The position numbers were made by a program, and so were the translations under genes. Below, one piece after another: positions 44,840 to 56,508 of a stretch of DNA of 64,000 bases. Below the pieces are notes generated by a model that was given only the letters and a program-made list of their open reading frames with translations, did no database searches and had not been told where the DNA came from. The DNA is from Adenanthera pavonina. Lineage: Eukaryota > Streptophyta > Magnoliopsida > Fabales > Fabaceae. The stretch spans positions 24,522,827-24,586,826 of the forward strand of contig JAIVEN010000004.1 in the NCBI GenBank assembly GCA_026686845.1, given 5' to 3'. Each line of letters opens with the position of its first letter. Position 1 is the first letter of the stretch.

Positions 44840-47671
44840 TCATCCTTGAAATTTCAACTCTTACCTCAATCAAAAATCTCTGGATACTTCCTCAGCATAG
44901 ATTCTTCCGTCTCCCATGTGACATCATTGGACATCGGGCCACTCTAAAGGACCTTTAACAACTTAATGGTCTTATTCCTCAACTGCTTTCCTTAACATCC
45001 AAAATTTGCAACGGTGCAATCTCAAAAGTCAAATCCTCTCATACTTGAATTGCTTCATCATCAATTATATGAGACGGATCCGGGTGATACTTCTTGAGTT
45101 GAGATACATGGAAAACATCATGCAATCCAGCAAGATTAGGCGGTAGTGCCACTCGATACCCTACTAGCCCAATTTGCTCCAGAATTTGATATGGACCCAT
45201 ATACCGCGGAGTCAACTTCTTTGCTCGAATCGATCTTCCAACACTAGTGGTAGGAGTGACCTTCAAAAATACATGATCTCTAACATCAAACTCCAATGGT
45301 CTCCTCCTCCTGTCCGCATAACTCTATTGTCGACTCTGAGCTATAAGAAGCTTCTGACGAATACTCTCTATCTGCCGAGAGGTTTGATCCACAATATCTG
45401 GCCCCAAAAGACTCCTTTCACCAAGTTCAGCCCAACACAATGGCGACCTGCATTTCCTGCCATACAATGCTTCATACGGAGCCATTTGTAAACTCGAGTG
45501 GAAACTGTTATTGTAGGCAAATTCAACCAATGGCAAAAGCTGATCCCAATTGCCTTTATTCTCTAGAACACATGCTCGCAGCATGTTCTCCAGAGTCTGA
45601 ATAGTTCTTTCAGTCTGCCCATCAGATTGAGGGTGATAAGTAGTACTGAAACTCAATTTTGTACCCATAGCCTTTTGCAGTGATTTCCAGAATCTGGAAG
45701 TAAACCTGGGATCTCTGTCAGACACAATATTAATCGGGACCCCATGCAACTGCACGATCTCATTCACAAACAATTGAGCTAACTTCCCCATCGAAATCAT
45801 TTCCCGAATTGGAAGAAAATGGGCTGACTTCGTCAACCTATCCACAATGACCCATATTCCATTGTGCCCTGAAGAGGTCCTCGATAATCCCATTACAAAA
45901 TCCATGGATACACTATCCCATTTCCACTCTGAGATCTCCAAAGGTTGCAACACGCTAGCAGGCAATTGGTGCTCAATTTTAACCCTATGACAAATCAAAC
46001 ATCTTGCCACAAACTCTGCGATGTCCTTCTTCATGCCTGGCCACCAATAACCACACTTCAAATCTTGATACATCTTGGTGGTACCTGGGTGAATAGTGTA
46101 CCTACTCTTGTGAGCTTCTTCCAAAATAACTTATCACAAACTCGCAACATTTGGCACATAAATCCGACCATGGCACCGGATGATACCATCTTCCAAGATA
46201 TCAAAGTCCTGGGTCTCTGCCATTTCAATCTATTCTCAAACTCCCAACAGATATTCATCCTCCAACTGAGCATAGCAAATGTTCCTCAATAAATCGCTTG
46301 ATATACTGAGGGAATTGATTACTAATACTCCAGGGTGGACATTAATGGATAATTCCATATCTCTCAAGCTTTCAAGCAACTGCTGCTCCCTTATCATCAT
46401 TATGGCTATATGGATCGACTTCCTACTCAACGCATCCGCCACAACGTTGGCTTTCCCAGGATGATACTTCAAAGCAAACTCATAGTCCACAAGGAACTCA
46501 ATCCAATGCCTTTCCCTCATGTTCAGCTCTTTCTGATCAAACAAATACTTCAAACTCTTATGATCACTGAACACCTCAAACCGAGCGCCATAGAGATAAT
46601 GGCTCCATAATTTCAAGGCAAACACTACAGCCGCTAGCTCAAGGTCATGAGTAGGATAGTTCTCCTCATGAGGCCTCAACTGCCTTGAAGCATACGCCAC
46701 AACTCTACCTTGCTGCATCAAAACACACCCTAGACCCTTCTTAGAGGCGTCCGTGTACACAGTGAATGACTCGGATGGGTTAGGGATAATGAGTACTAGA
46801 GTGGACGTCAGACAAACCTTCAGTTCTTGGAATGCTCTCTCAGACCTATCATCCCAAATGAAAGGTCGACCCTTACGGGTGAGTCTAGTCAATGGCATAA
46901 CAAGCTGAGAAAATCCCTTAATGAACCTTCGGTAGTATCCAGCCAAACCCAGAAAACTTCGAATCTCAGTCACCGATTGCGGTTTCTCCCAATTCAACAC
47001 TGCTTCAATCTTACTAGGGTCTACTGCCACGCCTTCTGCAGAAATCGCATGACCCAGAAATTTCACCTCCCGTAGCCGAAATCACACTTACTGAGCTTAG
47101 CATACAGTTGGTGATCCCGCAATACTTGCAACACAGTCCGAAGATGGAGTGCATGCTCTTCCTCATCCTTGGAGTAAATCAAAATGTCGTCCATGAATAC
47201 CACCACAAATTTATCCAAATACGGCCAAAACACCCTGTTCATATAATCCATGAAGATTATAGGGGCATTAGTCAACCCGAATGGCATCACAAGAAACTCA
47301 TAATGACCATATCGAGTCCGAAATGCCATCTTAGGCACTTCCTCAGCACGTACTCGCAATTGATGATATCCTGACCTCAAATCGATTTTAGAGAAAACGG
47401 AGGCACCTGCCAACTGATCAATCAAGTCTTCAATCCTAGGCAAAGGATATTTGTTCTTGATCGTCACTCGGTTCAGTTGCTTGTAATCAATGCACAATCT
47501 GAGGCTACCATCCTTCTTCTTCACAAATAACACTGGAGCTCCCCAATGCGAGACACTTGGCCTAATAAAATCCCTCTTGAACAAATCCTCAATCTGCCTC
47601 TTCAGTTCCTTTAATTCAGACGGTGCCATTCGATATGGAGCCTTCGAAACAGGACTTGTCCGGAGCACCAA
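44840..47671 (-). pseudogene. gypsy pol: reverse transcriptase, RNase H, integrase, chromodomain-like tail (broken)
   Basis: Minus strand, 47671 down to about 44840. Reverse transcriptase: 'LFKRDFIRPS', 'KKDGSLRLCIDYKQLN', 'FSKIDLRSGYHQ', and the YVDD-equivalent FMDD at 47186-47197. A one-base deletion near 47085-47095 shifts the frame (47671-47063, then 47066-46236). RNase H: 'VYTDASKKGLG' and 'HDLELAAVVFAL'. Next come stops in the linker, then integrase (46124-45324): zinc-binding 'H..H' and 'CLICHRVK', and core residues in 'MDFVMGL', 'VSDRDPRF' and 'PQSDGQTERT'. A stop at about 45321 is followed by a GPY/F-type segment 'RYMGPYQIL' (45296-45039). After the stop at 45039 a degraded chromodomain-like stretch can be read to about 44.84 kb. 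Chromodomains steer integration to marked chromatin. Confidence 0.92.
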
Positions 47672-47692
47672 ATCGATGGAAAACTCCAGTTC

Positions 47693-48370
47693 TCATGGTG
47701 GCGGCAAACAGGTGATCTCCTCTGGAAACACATCAGAAAATTCATTCACAATCGGGTATCTTTCGACACCCTCTTCCATAGCCACATTCACAAAGAAGAA
47801 AACCAGAAATCCTTGACAACCTTTCTTCAGATACCTGTCAGCTTGAGCAAAAGACAAACAAATACTTTCATCCCCTTCAACACTAGGGATATTCATCGGC
47901 AAAGACACAGTCTTCTGAGCACAGTCGAGAATGGCATTATTAGCCTCTAACCAATCCATCCCAATTATCACATGAATCCCTTGCAATGGCAAACAGATCA
48001 GATCCAGGGTAGTGCTTCGATGTTCAAAATGAACCACACAATTCAAACAGGCTTGAGCAGTTCTTAATGAAACTCCCGTGGGTGTGGCTACCGACAATTC
48101 AAAAGGCAACTCCATTGCCACAATACCCAATCTCCGAGCACAATCAAAAGAAATGAAGGAATGCGATGCACCTGAATCAAACAAAGCATGAATAGAGTAA
48201 CCATTGAGTTTAAGTTTACCTTTAATCAAGTTAGGCGCTGCATCCACTTCTTGTCGAGTGATGGTGAAAACTCGTCCGGGCATCGTGGGTCTCCTCATTA
48301 CATCCTCACGCCTTGGCTCACGACAAACCCGCGATATATGACCCGGTTTCCCATAATTAAAACAAACCAA
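47693..48370 (-). pseudogene. gypsy protease with nucleocapsid knuckle relic
   Basis: A 225-codon minus-strand frame. Near its start, 'CFNYGKPGHISRVC' is a CCHC zinc knuckle whose second Cys is replaced by Tyr (a single G-to-A change would do this). At residue 65 (48176-48178) begins DSGASHSF, the aspartic protease active site, followed by 'GMDWLE' about 85 residues later. The C-terminal part ('VNEFSDVFPEEI') is the usual lead-in to reverse transcriptase. A stop at 47693 separates it from the next block. Confidence 0.9.
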
Positions 48371-48487
48371 ACACGGACGATCATGATGACTAAACCCGTA
48401 TTTTGTGCACGGATTTGATGCACTACCAGAACTGTACTGAGATAGAGTGGAGTCCCTTCCTGCAAACTCACTCTGACTGGAACTCCT

Positions 48488-49534
48488 TTATTCATAGCCA
48501 CCTCGATAAAAGGGTCCTTTGCCAAACCGACCTCTATTAAACTGGTCCCTGCCAAACCTGCCTCTTCCTCTACCATGACGACCTCGATTATGATGACCTC
48601 TTCCTCCGCTAGAACCTGTACTACCACCACTGCTACCGCTACCTGAACCACTTCCTTTACTGACTCCTCCTGTAGGTCCTAGGTGAGAAAAGACCCCAAT
48701 CATGGAATTTCTTCTATACTCTTCAGCCTCCTTCATCCATTTATGCAAAGCACAAATCTTTAAATACAGATCCTTAAAGGACACAAACTCCACCGCAGAT
48801 AGCCGTTCTTTAATATCTGGGTAGGCTCCCTAAAACAACCTCTGAGCCATCCACCTATCAGCAAGATAATTGTTTAGATAAGTGGAATATCTGACTAAAT
48901 CCAAAAACTGATCAATGTACTCGTCCGCTGACAGGTTCCCTTGCTGAAAAGCTAGAAACTCAGCCTCCTTCTGCATCATCAAGGCTGGAGGGACATAGTG
49001 CGCAAAGAATCGTTCCTTGAACTGCTCCCAAGTTATAGGCGGACTCATCATTTCAACATTCGGGAGAACACTCCTCCACCAACGCTTGGCCTTCTTCTCA
49101 AGTTTAAATGCTGCAAGTTGCACCCTTTTCTCCGAGGTGCAATCCATCACACTGAAGATGTTCTCCAATTGCTCTATCCAATCTTCAGCTTAGGAAACAT
49201 CCATGGTACCTTCGAAAGCCGGAGGATTGAACTTCCGAAAGTCCTTCAACTGTGAAGAGATACCCCTCCTTCCAACCCTTGGGGCTCTCTCAGGCTCCAC
49301 CACCGTTTCATCCTCTCCTGCATTCAAATGCACAAACATACCCGCTTCTTCATTCATTCCATCTTGCTCTTGCCTATCCATATGCTCTTGCAACCTGTTC
49401 AACGTCTCCCCTTGAGCATTCACTTGATTACTAAGGCCAGCCAACATCTCATGCATCTGCCTCATGAGATCACTGTTACTCTGTCTTCCTCTTCCTCCGC
49501 GAGACATTCTTCCTACACACAAGCAACAACACAT
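48488..49534 (-). pseudogene. gypsy gag, broken
   Basis: Minus strand; likely start at the ATG of MSRGGRGRQ (about 49507), within the longer frame that opens at 49534. Visible parts are an N-terminal coiled-coil-like stretch (49.50-49.38 kb), then the capsid-type segment 'AFKLEKKAKRWW' ... 'TWEQFKERFFAHYVP' (49.14-48.99 kb) recognised as the retrotransposon gag domain. After a stop at 48830 follow 'LYLKICALHKWMKEAEEYRR' and a Gly/Arg/Ser-rich tail at 48.69-48.49 kb. Stops at 49190, 48830 and 48488 break it. The protein would form the particle shell. Confidence 0.9.
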
Positions 49535-49637
49535 TCAATTAAACGGTTCTGGACTAGTATTGCAGTGGGAATATAGTCTATGTATTTAGAATGGTGCCAA
49601 GTAGTACTTCAAGCAGAAACAATGGCCCAAAACCATT

Positions 49638-49649
49638 ACTCTGATACCA
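49638..49649 (-). other. Primer binding site of the gypsy element
   Basis: On the minus strand TGGTATCAGAGT lies three bases inside the 5' LTR. This is the methionine-tRNA type site, one base different from the copia site at 13197. Confidence 0.9.
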
Positions 49650-49652
49650 AAA

Positions 49653-52076
49653 TGTAACACCCTACCTCCTTACACCTCCAAACTTAACCAAATGCTTCAA
49701 AATTTAACCAAACACAACCCTAATACCTCGAAACAACGCTCCAAAGCTTCAAACAACGGAAACGATTTACAAAACACCAAAAGCTGGGCTGGGGCCGCGA
49801 CCGCTACAGTACCGTCGCGGCTCCGGCCTCCCCTGCTTCAACAATGCTTCTGAAGACACTGGCCCCGCGGCCTGCCCTCCTGCTCCGCGGTGCCCCTTGC
49901 TGATATACCATATCAGCACTTTCAACCTTCTGGGGCGAACTACTGACGTGCATAATTTTATGCTCCAACCTCCGATTGACTTGATTCCAACTCCTAAAAG
50001 TTAATCTAGCCCTCATTTATCCACAGACACCACTTTTACCTCAATCCAACTCCATATGGAGATTCTGGACTCTAAACACCATTTTGGTCACTTATTGACC
50101 AAAACTCACCACTAACAACCTCTAATTGCCACCAAAGGCAAATGGACACTCCCAGACCAACCATGCAAGTCCAAAACCCCCAAATTAACTTGTCCAAAGA
50201 GGCTTCACCTCAAAGGAACCACTCCTCTGAGATTTGACCCCTTGGAACCCAACTTGAACAAATGGGCTACAGGCCCTACAACAAACCAACAAGACTCCTC
50301 GACATCCAAAATCATACAACCACACATATCACATACATAAACATACATACAACCAGTCTCAACCACATCATTATCCATTACAAACCATTCTCTATCCTAC
50401 TTGGCACCTGATACAATATCCAATTACATAAATACTACATAGACCTAATATTCCCACGTTCACTGCTACCCACGCGTCTTTACCGAACTAGGGTCAGAAC
50501 CGTCACCTGAAAGGTTAGTTTATGTGAGAGGGGGTGAGACAATGTCTCAGTAACCGGGAACAAACGCACACATACACATATATATATTCCATACATCTCA
50601 TGAATGCAATGTGCAATGAATGATATGCATGTCTCCCTCGCACACAGCTAGAACCACGGGCTATCGTCATGACAGGATATTTCGTATAGGTAACTCCCTT
50701 CCAACAGTCGGTGAAGACTGATTCCGGGACATCACCAAGCTCACCTCCCATCAGTGCACCCGGCCAAAGGTAACATTAATATTCGGACCGTGGATCTCCT
50801 TCCCCTGGACCACCTCGAATTGGTGGTGATTTAGGGAAGGTGCAGTCCACTGCCGCCTGGCTTCCGGGCCATAGAGGAGGATTTAGTGACAGGGATCCCA
50901 TCCTTATTCTCCCTAAACATATATCATATTAAATCATATCATCATCATATCGTTATCACCACCCAAATCACCATATATCGCAACCTCACAATGCCATGTG
51001 GTGATGCTCATGTATCATCATATACTCATCATCATCATGTCACAATGTTATGTATGCATCATGTCATGTCATGTCAATGTCATCATCATAATCATTATAA
51101 CCATCATCAATGTCATAATCATCATAACTATCATCTAGCTGTGTGCATACCACGATATATAGAAAACAGTACACACAATCATATCAATATCGTGGTATGA
51201 AAGAAACATGCATATATATAAATAATATACATACCAATATACCATACAATACAATCAAACAAACACCTAGTTACCTCAATTGTTATTACCACACACACAC
51301 GAGTCTCATAAGCTGCCTTGAACTGTCTAATACATGTGAACCCCTCTCTATTAGCCGATAACCTTCATAATATCACAATTCAACCATTAACACCACATAC
51401 CAAATAACCAAATATCACAATTCAACCACATTAATCTAACCCAAGGTTCCAACACCCTTTTCATGCATTAATAAGCTCTTAGGGATCACTCAAACACTAC
51501 ACAACCTCATACACTTCGGATTCCCAAGAGCCCTAACCGAAAACAACCTAGGGTTAAGCTCAAATCAAACATACACCCTTCAAAACTCACATCCAAGTAA
51601 CAAGAATACCAAAACACACTCCATTAACCTCAAAACATCCATTTCAATCGGTGTATTTCTCCCGAACTCGGAAATCCAACCTAAACACCGAAAATCCCAA
51701 ACTTCAACCGAAGAAAATGGAGAGGGAGGAGTAGAGAACACTTACCAACTTGAATCCAGGCTCTTGAGGTCCGAAAATTGCTCCTAGACACCGGAAATCT
51801 CGAACCCTAGCACTGCTCCTCGCAATCTCCCTCAGTTTCCTCAGTTTCTTTCTTTCCCGTCCGACCGAACTGATCCAGATTTAAGCAATTTTCCTGACTC
51901 TCGCCGCGGCTCCACCGAGTAATCCGGAACAATGCTACTGGAAAGCTCCTCGCCGCGGCGGCCCTGCTCCTCACCATGGCGTGGAGTTCTTCCAGACTCC
52001 ACTTGAGCCTTCCTCCGTCCTGTTTCCTCTAGTCCTAAAACACAATGCCAAGAAAAATAACATGAGGGGTGTTACA
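49653..52076 (-). repeat. 5' LTR of the gypsy element (longer)
   Basis: It is 2424 bp with inverted ends TGTAACACCC and GGGGTGTTACA. It carries GC-rich words of the 'ccgcggc' type (49.79-49.90 kb and 51.90-51.98 kb) and the CATACCACGATAT/ATATCGTGGTATG hairpin at 51146-51199. CAT/ATC trinucleotide-rich runs lie at 50.92-51.14 kb. ORFs inside (for example 50886-51200) come from those runs and are not genes. Confidence 0.92.
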
Positions 52077-52164
52077 CATGTCCTCCCTCCTCCTGATGCC
52101 CATGTCCTCCCTCCTCCAATTTTTGAAACGTTGCTTGCAAAGTTCAATAAGCAAGTTTCTACTT

Positions 52165-52490
52165 TTCATCCTTTCATCTCTTCTCTTTCTTCCTACTCAT
52201 GTTTTCATCCTTACCTCCTATTCTTTCTTCTGTCGTCATTTTCTTCATCTTTCAAATCTCTCTTCGTCTTTTTTCCTCCTCCTCCCCAATTCCTCTTCTT
52301 TCGTTTTCCTTCCTTTATATATGTCTTCTTTCTCTTTTATTTTTTTCTTTCCCATCTTCTTTCATTTTTCTCTTTCTGTCTACTTTTTCTTTCATTTTCT
52401 TTTTCCTCATCTCATTTTTCTTCTATTCTCTTTTCTTCTTGCACTTATCTCTTCTTCTCTATCTCTAATTCTTCATTTCATTTTTTTTAA
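52165..52490. repeat. Long pyrimidine-rich tract
   Basis: About 320 bases composed almost wholly of T and C on the plus strand (TTTCTTCTTC-type), just outside the gypsy element. Long ORFs in two frames here are rich in Ser, Phe and Leu purely because of this composition. No other feature is seen between 52083 and 53400, apart from the ccggtt-type words at 52510-52620. Confidence 0.8.
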
Positions 52491-53411
52491 TGGCAGAACC
52501 CATCAACTCACCGGTTTTTATCGCTTCAAGAGCGGGTTAACTGGTTCTTAGCTGGTTTTCCGTATCTCCAATCATTCTCTCCATCTGGACCGGATTGGAA
52601 TTCAGTTCTTGGTTGAATTAGGCTAATCCAATCAAGTTTTCATAATGTTGGCCATGTAGCATAGCCTCAAATTTTTATCATAGAATTTTTTTTGCCAACA
52701 ATTTTTAAAATAAAATTCAAGCAAAACTAAATAAAAATAATTTGGAGGTTGCATTAATTTTCCATTAGTCAAAGCTAGAGATATAATGCCAAATTGTGGA
52801 GTGACTAAGAATTTTTTTTTAATTCATCGGGGCCACAAGATATATATGAATATATAAATAGTAATTGCATTTTTGCCAATTTACTTTAACATAATTCATT
52901 ATTCTTTATCAGACATTTAGGGTCTAGGGATGGTACTGAGGCAGGATAACGATAAGACGAGTTTATTAATCTATGTTCCTAAGCGAACATACGATCCTTG
53001 CCTAGCCCCAAAATAAATAGAAAAAATAACATTTGTGATCAGATAAAATACTGTTAAAACTACATCTTTTATAATATATATTGAAACATTATATTATGTC
53101 AAGAAATTCATATATATAACTTTATATTTTTATAAAGTACATCCTTTTAATCTTATATTTGAATCGTACGTATTGTCAACACAGGCAACGACGCACAATT
53201 ATACATGTAATCAAATTAACAAAAGGCGTAAAGACAATTTTCTTTAATTAATTCATCATATATAAAGCTCACAATTTTATCTACTTATACATTCTAAACA
53301 GTAAACTCTATAATATGATAGCCATCTGCAATAGCTTTATCACAGCTAACTGCATCTAGAAAAGGAAACAATTGACACTGAAAGGGAAAGCTAGCACGCT
53401 TTGACTAGAAA

Positions 53412-53607
53412 ATGGATTCTCTCATTTTGTGATGGGAGAGTGACAATAATGTAAATCAAATTTAATCATTTAGTTAATCTGAATAATCTAACTTTTTTAA
53501 GAATAAATTTTATTTCTTAATGAAAAATTTAGACTATTCAAATTAATTAGGCGATAAAATTTTGCTTAAAATGAGTCATTTTTCAGTTAATAAGTGAGAG
53601 AATCCAT
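53412..53607. mobile_element. Small MITE with TGGATTCTCTCA ends
   Basis: About 196 bp with inverted ends ATGGATTCTCTCA and TGAGAGAATCCAT. The interior is also partly palindromic ('aatctaacttttttaag' against 'cttaatgaaaaatttagact'). I did not find a clear target duplication. Its right end supplies the last seven sense codons of exon 2 of the peptide gene. Confidence 0.6.
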
Positions 53608-55284
53608 GTATTCCTTAGATTGAACTGCAACTTTGTAGTTATGATTCCGTGGAACGTCTCTGTCTCCTAATTTAGGCTTGCATGCTGAAGAAGAGAGAAC
53701 AAATATTTAAATGCAATGGGAAATATTGATTTGAGAAGATATATTATACTTCGTTTCAGAGATCGGCATGATGCACGTTAAACGAACTTGCATTGTACTG
53801 TCCATGACTAAAAATCATATCATTAATCATAATTTAAAGGAATTCAAAGTTTAAACATCAAATTTTATCAGCTAATTTTTTTATAGTAATTGGGAATATT
53901 TACTATTGACCTCAAGGGCTAATCAGCCTCAAAATACAAAGGGCCAAAAATAGATTTCTTTTAACTAAATTTGTTTCATGCATAAGAGTTGAAAACTAAA
54001 TTCTTAACCACTCATTTAAAAAATGAAACTCCTAGCACTCCCACCAACTTGAATTAGTTTTATCAGGTAAATTTTAATACCATTCATTTATAGGTGAGAT
54101 AATTCGCTCTAGTCCCACTACACATCAATGGACCTTTTATCTCTCTCTCTTTCCCGGTCAATAGACGGGACCGAGGTCAATATTATACACACATAGACAC
54201 ATGTGCGGGGGTGGACGGACGCATCTAAATCATTGAGAGGGGCCAGATTTTTAAAAAATAATATATATTTTGTATTATTAACATAATTTTTTAATTATGA
54301 TAACATAATTAATTTTTAAAATAATTTTGTAAATTAAAAATATGAAATGAAAAATTGTGTATAATTATATGATATTTTAACAATTTAATATATATATATA
54401 TATATATACAAAGTGAAACCACATATATATTTATATAATATTAACTTTAAGAAAAATTTGTAAACAATATATTAAATCTTATATTTTCAATATATTTACA
54501 CATCTCATTGTGCATTGATGATTTGAATAAAAAATTAGGATAGATCATCAAATTTTGTAAAAATACATCAATATCCATAGATATTTCAAAAGTTATATGT
54601 TTAATATACTTAAAAAAATCTCAATTAATATTATATGTAAATTAAATAAAAAAATTAAATTTATATTTATGCAAATATATTTTTACCAATTCCAAGTAAT
54701 TTCATAAAAAATGTATTAACATGTAAAATATAAATAAGTTATTTTTTTCTTTTTATGAAAAGTTAATATTTATCAAGAGCAAAAATATTTTAATAAACTA
54801 ATAAAAAATATATTTTATTTTCTTTTAAATATATCAATAATAAATGTAGTGTATATATATTATATATCTATTGGGTGCCTAGTGTATATTATATAGGGAA
54901 GGGGGGCTAAGTGTATATATATTATATTATTTTGTGTGTGTGTGGTGTGTATTATATACATATTAAAGGAAGGGAAGGAGGTTGAGGGGGGCGAGAGCCC
55001 CTCGCACCAACAACATAGGTCCGCCTCTGCACATGTGGGCGCACGTACAACTTAGAAACTTTATTTAATCATATATATGGAGATTGAATTGAATGAATGT
55101 CCGTATACTTGAACATTGTGAAACACTATGAAATCTTTTGATAATGAAATTCAATTCTACAAGTTGCAGACAAAGGAAAGAAATTTCATGAAGATCGAAG
55201 TAAAAGAAAATTACCCCTTGCCAATATGGCAGTGGTCAGGATGAGCGCAATCAGCAAGAAAGCAATGGAAAATGGTGAAGACAT
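53587..55284 (-). CDS. Putative small secreted peptide gene (two exons, 55 codons)
   Basis: Exon 1 (55284 down to 55215) opens MSSPFSIAFLLIALILTTAI: a near-ideal signal peptide with a hydrophobic core of about 15 residues. It ends at a GT donor (GGG|GTAATTTT, phase 1). Exon 2 (53684 down to 53587) follows TCTCTCTTCTTCAG, a strong acceptor with a pyrimidine run. The phases join in frame to give Ala-Cys and then KPKLGDRDVPRNHNYKVAV..., with a stop at 53587. Signal exon, phase-1 intron, then a short mature peptide is the layout of plant cysteine-rich peptide genes, but only one Cys is present, so the family is not identified. The last residues come from a MITE end, so the original C-terminus may be lost. 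The intron of about 1.5 kb contains a hAT element. It could be a pseudogene; the exon model is mine and untested. Confidence 0.42.
54206..55029. mobile_element. hAT-type nonautonomous element in the intron
   Basis: It is 824 bp. The right end on the opposite strand reads CAGAGGCGGACCTATG and the left end reads CGGGGGTGGACGGACG, imperfect inverted ends of the CAGRGGCGGACC type. It is flanked by a perfect 8-bp duplication, CACATGTG (54198-54205 and 55030-55037), the duplication length expected for hAT. The interior is AT-rich with TA runs and has no transposase. Confidence 0.75.
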
Positions 55285-55356
55285 TTTGATATCTGATATA
55301 ATTTCTCTCTTGTAGTTTCAAGTTCAAGTATGTATTTGTTTAGGGTTATAACTTCC

Positions 55357-55364
55357 TATTTATA
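55357..55364 (-). promoter_or_regulatory. TATA box of the peptide gene
   Basis: TATAAATA on the minus strand, 73 bases upstream of the proposed start codon. It leaves room for a transcription start near 55330 and a leader of about 45 bases that is purine- and A-rich, as is typical. It supports, but does not prove, the gene model. Confidence 0.5.
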
Positions 55365-55379
55365 ATTGAAAAGTCTTAT

Positions 55380-56254
55380 CTTTTATTCAAACATAGTCAA
55401 AATATAGCTGCAGTTTAAACCAACTCAAACTGTTGGTTTTGACCTTCCTTTTTATTGAATTTAATTTATTCAAGCACATCAAGTCAAGATGTACTTCTGG
55501 TCCATTAACTTTTTTATAGGTTAGATTCTGATCCTTAATTTTATTAAGCTTTTTTATAATCTTTCACCTTAGATAATATAATAAAAAAACTTTCTAATTG
55601 TTAACAGGCATAATTGAATTCTTAACACTGTTAATTGATTAAGTATTAGAAATTACTGTCTTTCTCAACCCCTCACATTCCCCATGTGCTACGTAGTCAA
55701 ATTTCTAGCACTAATTGGCTAAGAACGTAACGATCATCATATAAGTAATTTTTTCATTTAATCATAGATTAGGAGTTTAAAAGTTTTCCCATCAGCAACA
55801 AGGAATAACCTCCCTCAAGAAACAATTATATAAGTGATTACAAAAAATTAACATTGTAAAAACGATAAAACGTAAGGATTGATCTTAAAAGTTTTATTTT
55901 ACAGGACGTATTTTAAAATTGATACAGAGTGTAGGATCATTACATCAATTTTTCTTTTTCTTTTTATTTTTAAGTGAGGACACGAACTTGGCGTTCAAAT
56001 TTACGGCTAAGGCTTGGTGGGTAGGCCTTTCACACATGACAATTGATTATCTCGTTTCACATTGCATTCCAAAGACCAAAAAATGATACAAAGGACGTGG
56101 AATCATATTTGATTATTCATTAAATATTGGAATTCCACAATTTCTTGGACCATGAGAGACTAATAATTAATCTATCATTATTTTTATTCTCTAAATTTGA
56201 CTTTTAAACTAGTTTTTTCTTAAAAGAAAATCACACTTACATAATTTCAAACTA
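55380..56254. other. Intergenic region, no gene seen
   Basis: AT-rich flank of the peptide gene. It contains phrases such as 'tggtccattaacttttttata' that look repeat-derived, but I cannot define ends. No ORF of note. Confidence 0.3.
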
Positions 56255-56508
56255 CTCTCTTCGTTCCAATATATAGGACATTTTACCTTAATCTTAACCT
56301 TTACAACATACAAGGAAGTATATATTATATATTTTCAAAGAATGTCCATATTTAATGTATTCTGAAAAGGGGGAAAGAGATTAAAGAAGGTTAGTTTTGA
56401 AAAAATATTGTTATTTTCAGAGAAATCGAGGTAGTTAATTGATTTTAACTCCCTTCTTTTATCTGCGTGATTCGGTCAAAAGGGTTTTATATTAAGAATC
56501 GAAGGGAG
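56255..56508. mobile_element. Stowaway-like MITE (Tc1/mariner)
   Basis: It is 254 bp with inverted ends CTCTCTTCGTTCC and ...GAATCGAAGGGAG, close to the familiar CTCCCTCCGTTCC ends of Stowaway elements. It is flanked by TA on both sides (56253-56254 and 56509-56510). Confidence 0.8.

Larger units (their letters stand above)
42808..52076 (-). mobile_element. Full-length Tekay/Del-type gypsy (chromovirus) retrotransposon, defective
   Basis: A 9269-bp element on the minus strand with LTRs 42808-44817 and 49653-52076 and a primer site. The order is gag, protease, reverse transcriptase, RNase H, integrase, with a degraded chromodomain-like tail and a polypurine tract. It is flanked by a perfect target duplication, CATGT (42803-42807 and 52077-52081). 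Pol order (integrase last) makes it Ty3/gypsy; the Tekay/Del call rests on the tail and on overall protein similarity recognised from memory. The frames are broken by several stops and one single-base deletion. The LTRs differ at a few percent of sites where I compared them. Confidence 0.93.

Noticed and set aside
52069..52551. Overlapping long ORFs of 160-169 codons
   Set aside because: They arise from the pyrimidine-only tract, giving Ser/Phe/Leu runs in several frames at once, with no domain.
53587..53684. Plant defensin identity for the peptide gene
   Set aside because: The exon layout fits, but the mature part has a single Cys where a defensin has about eight. I do not assign a family.
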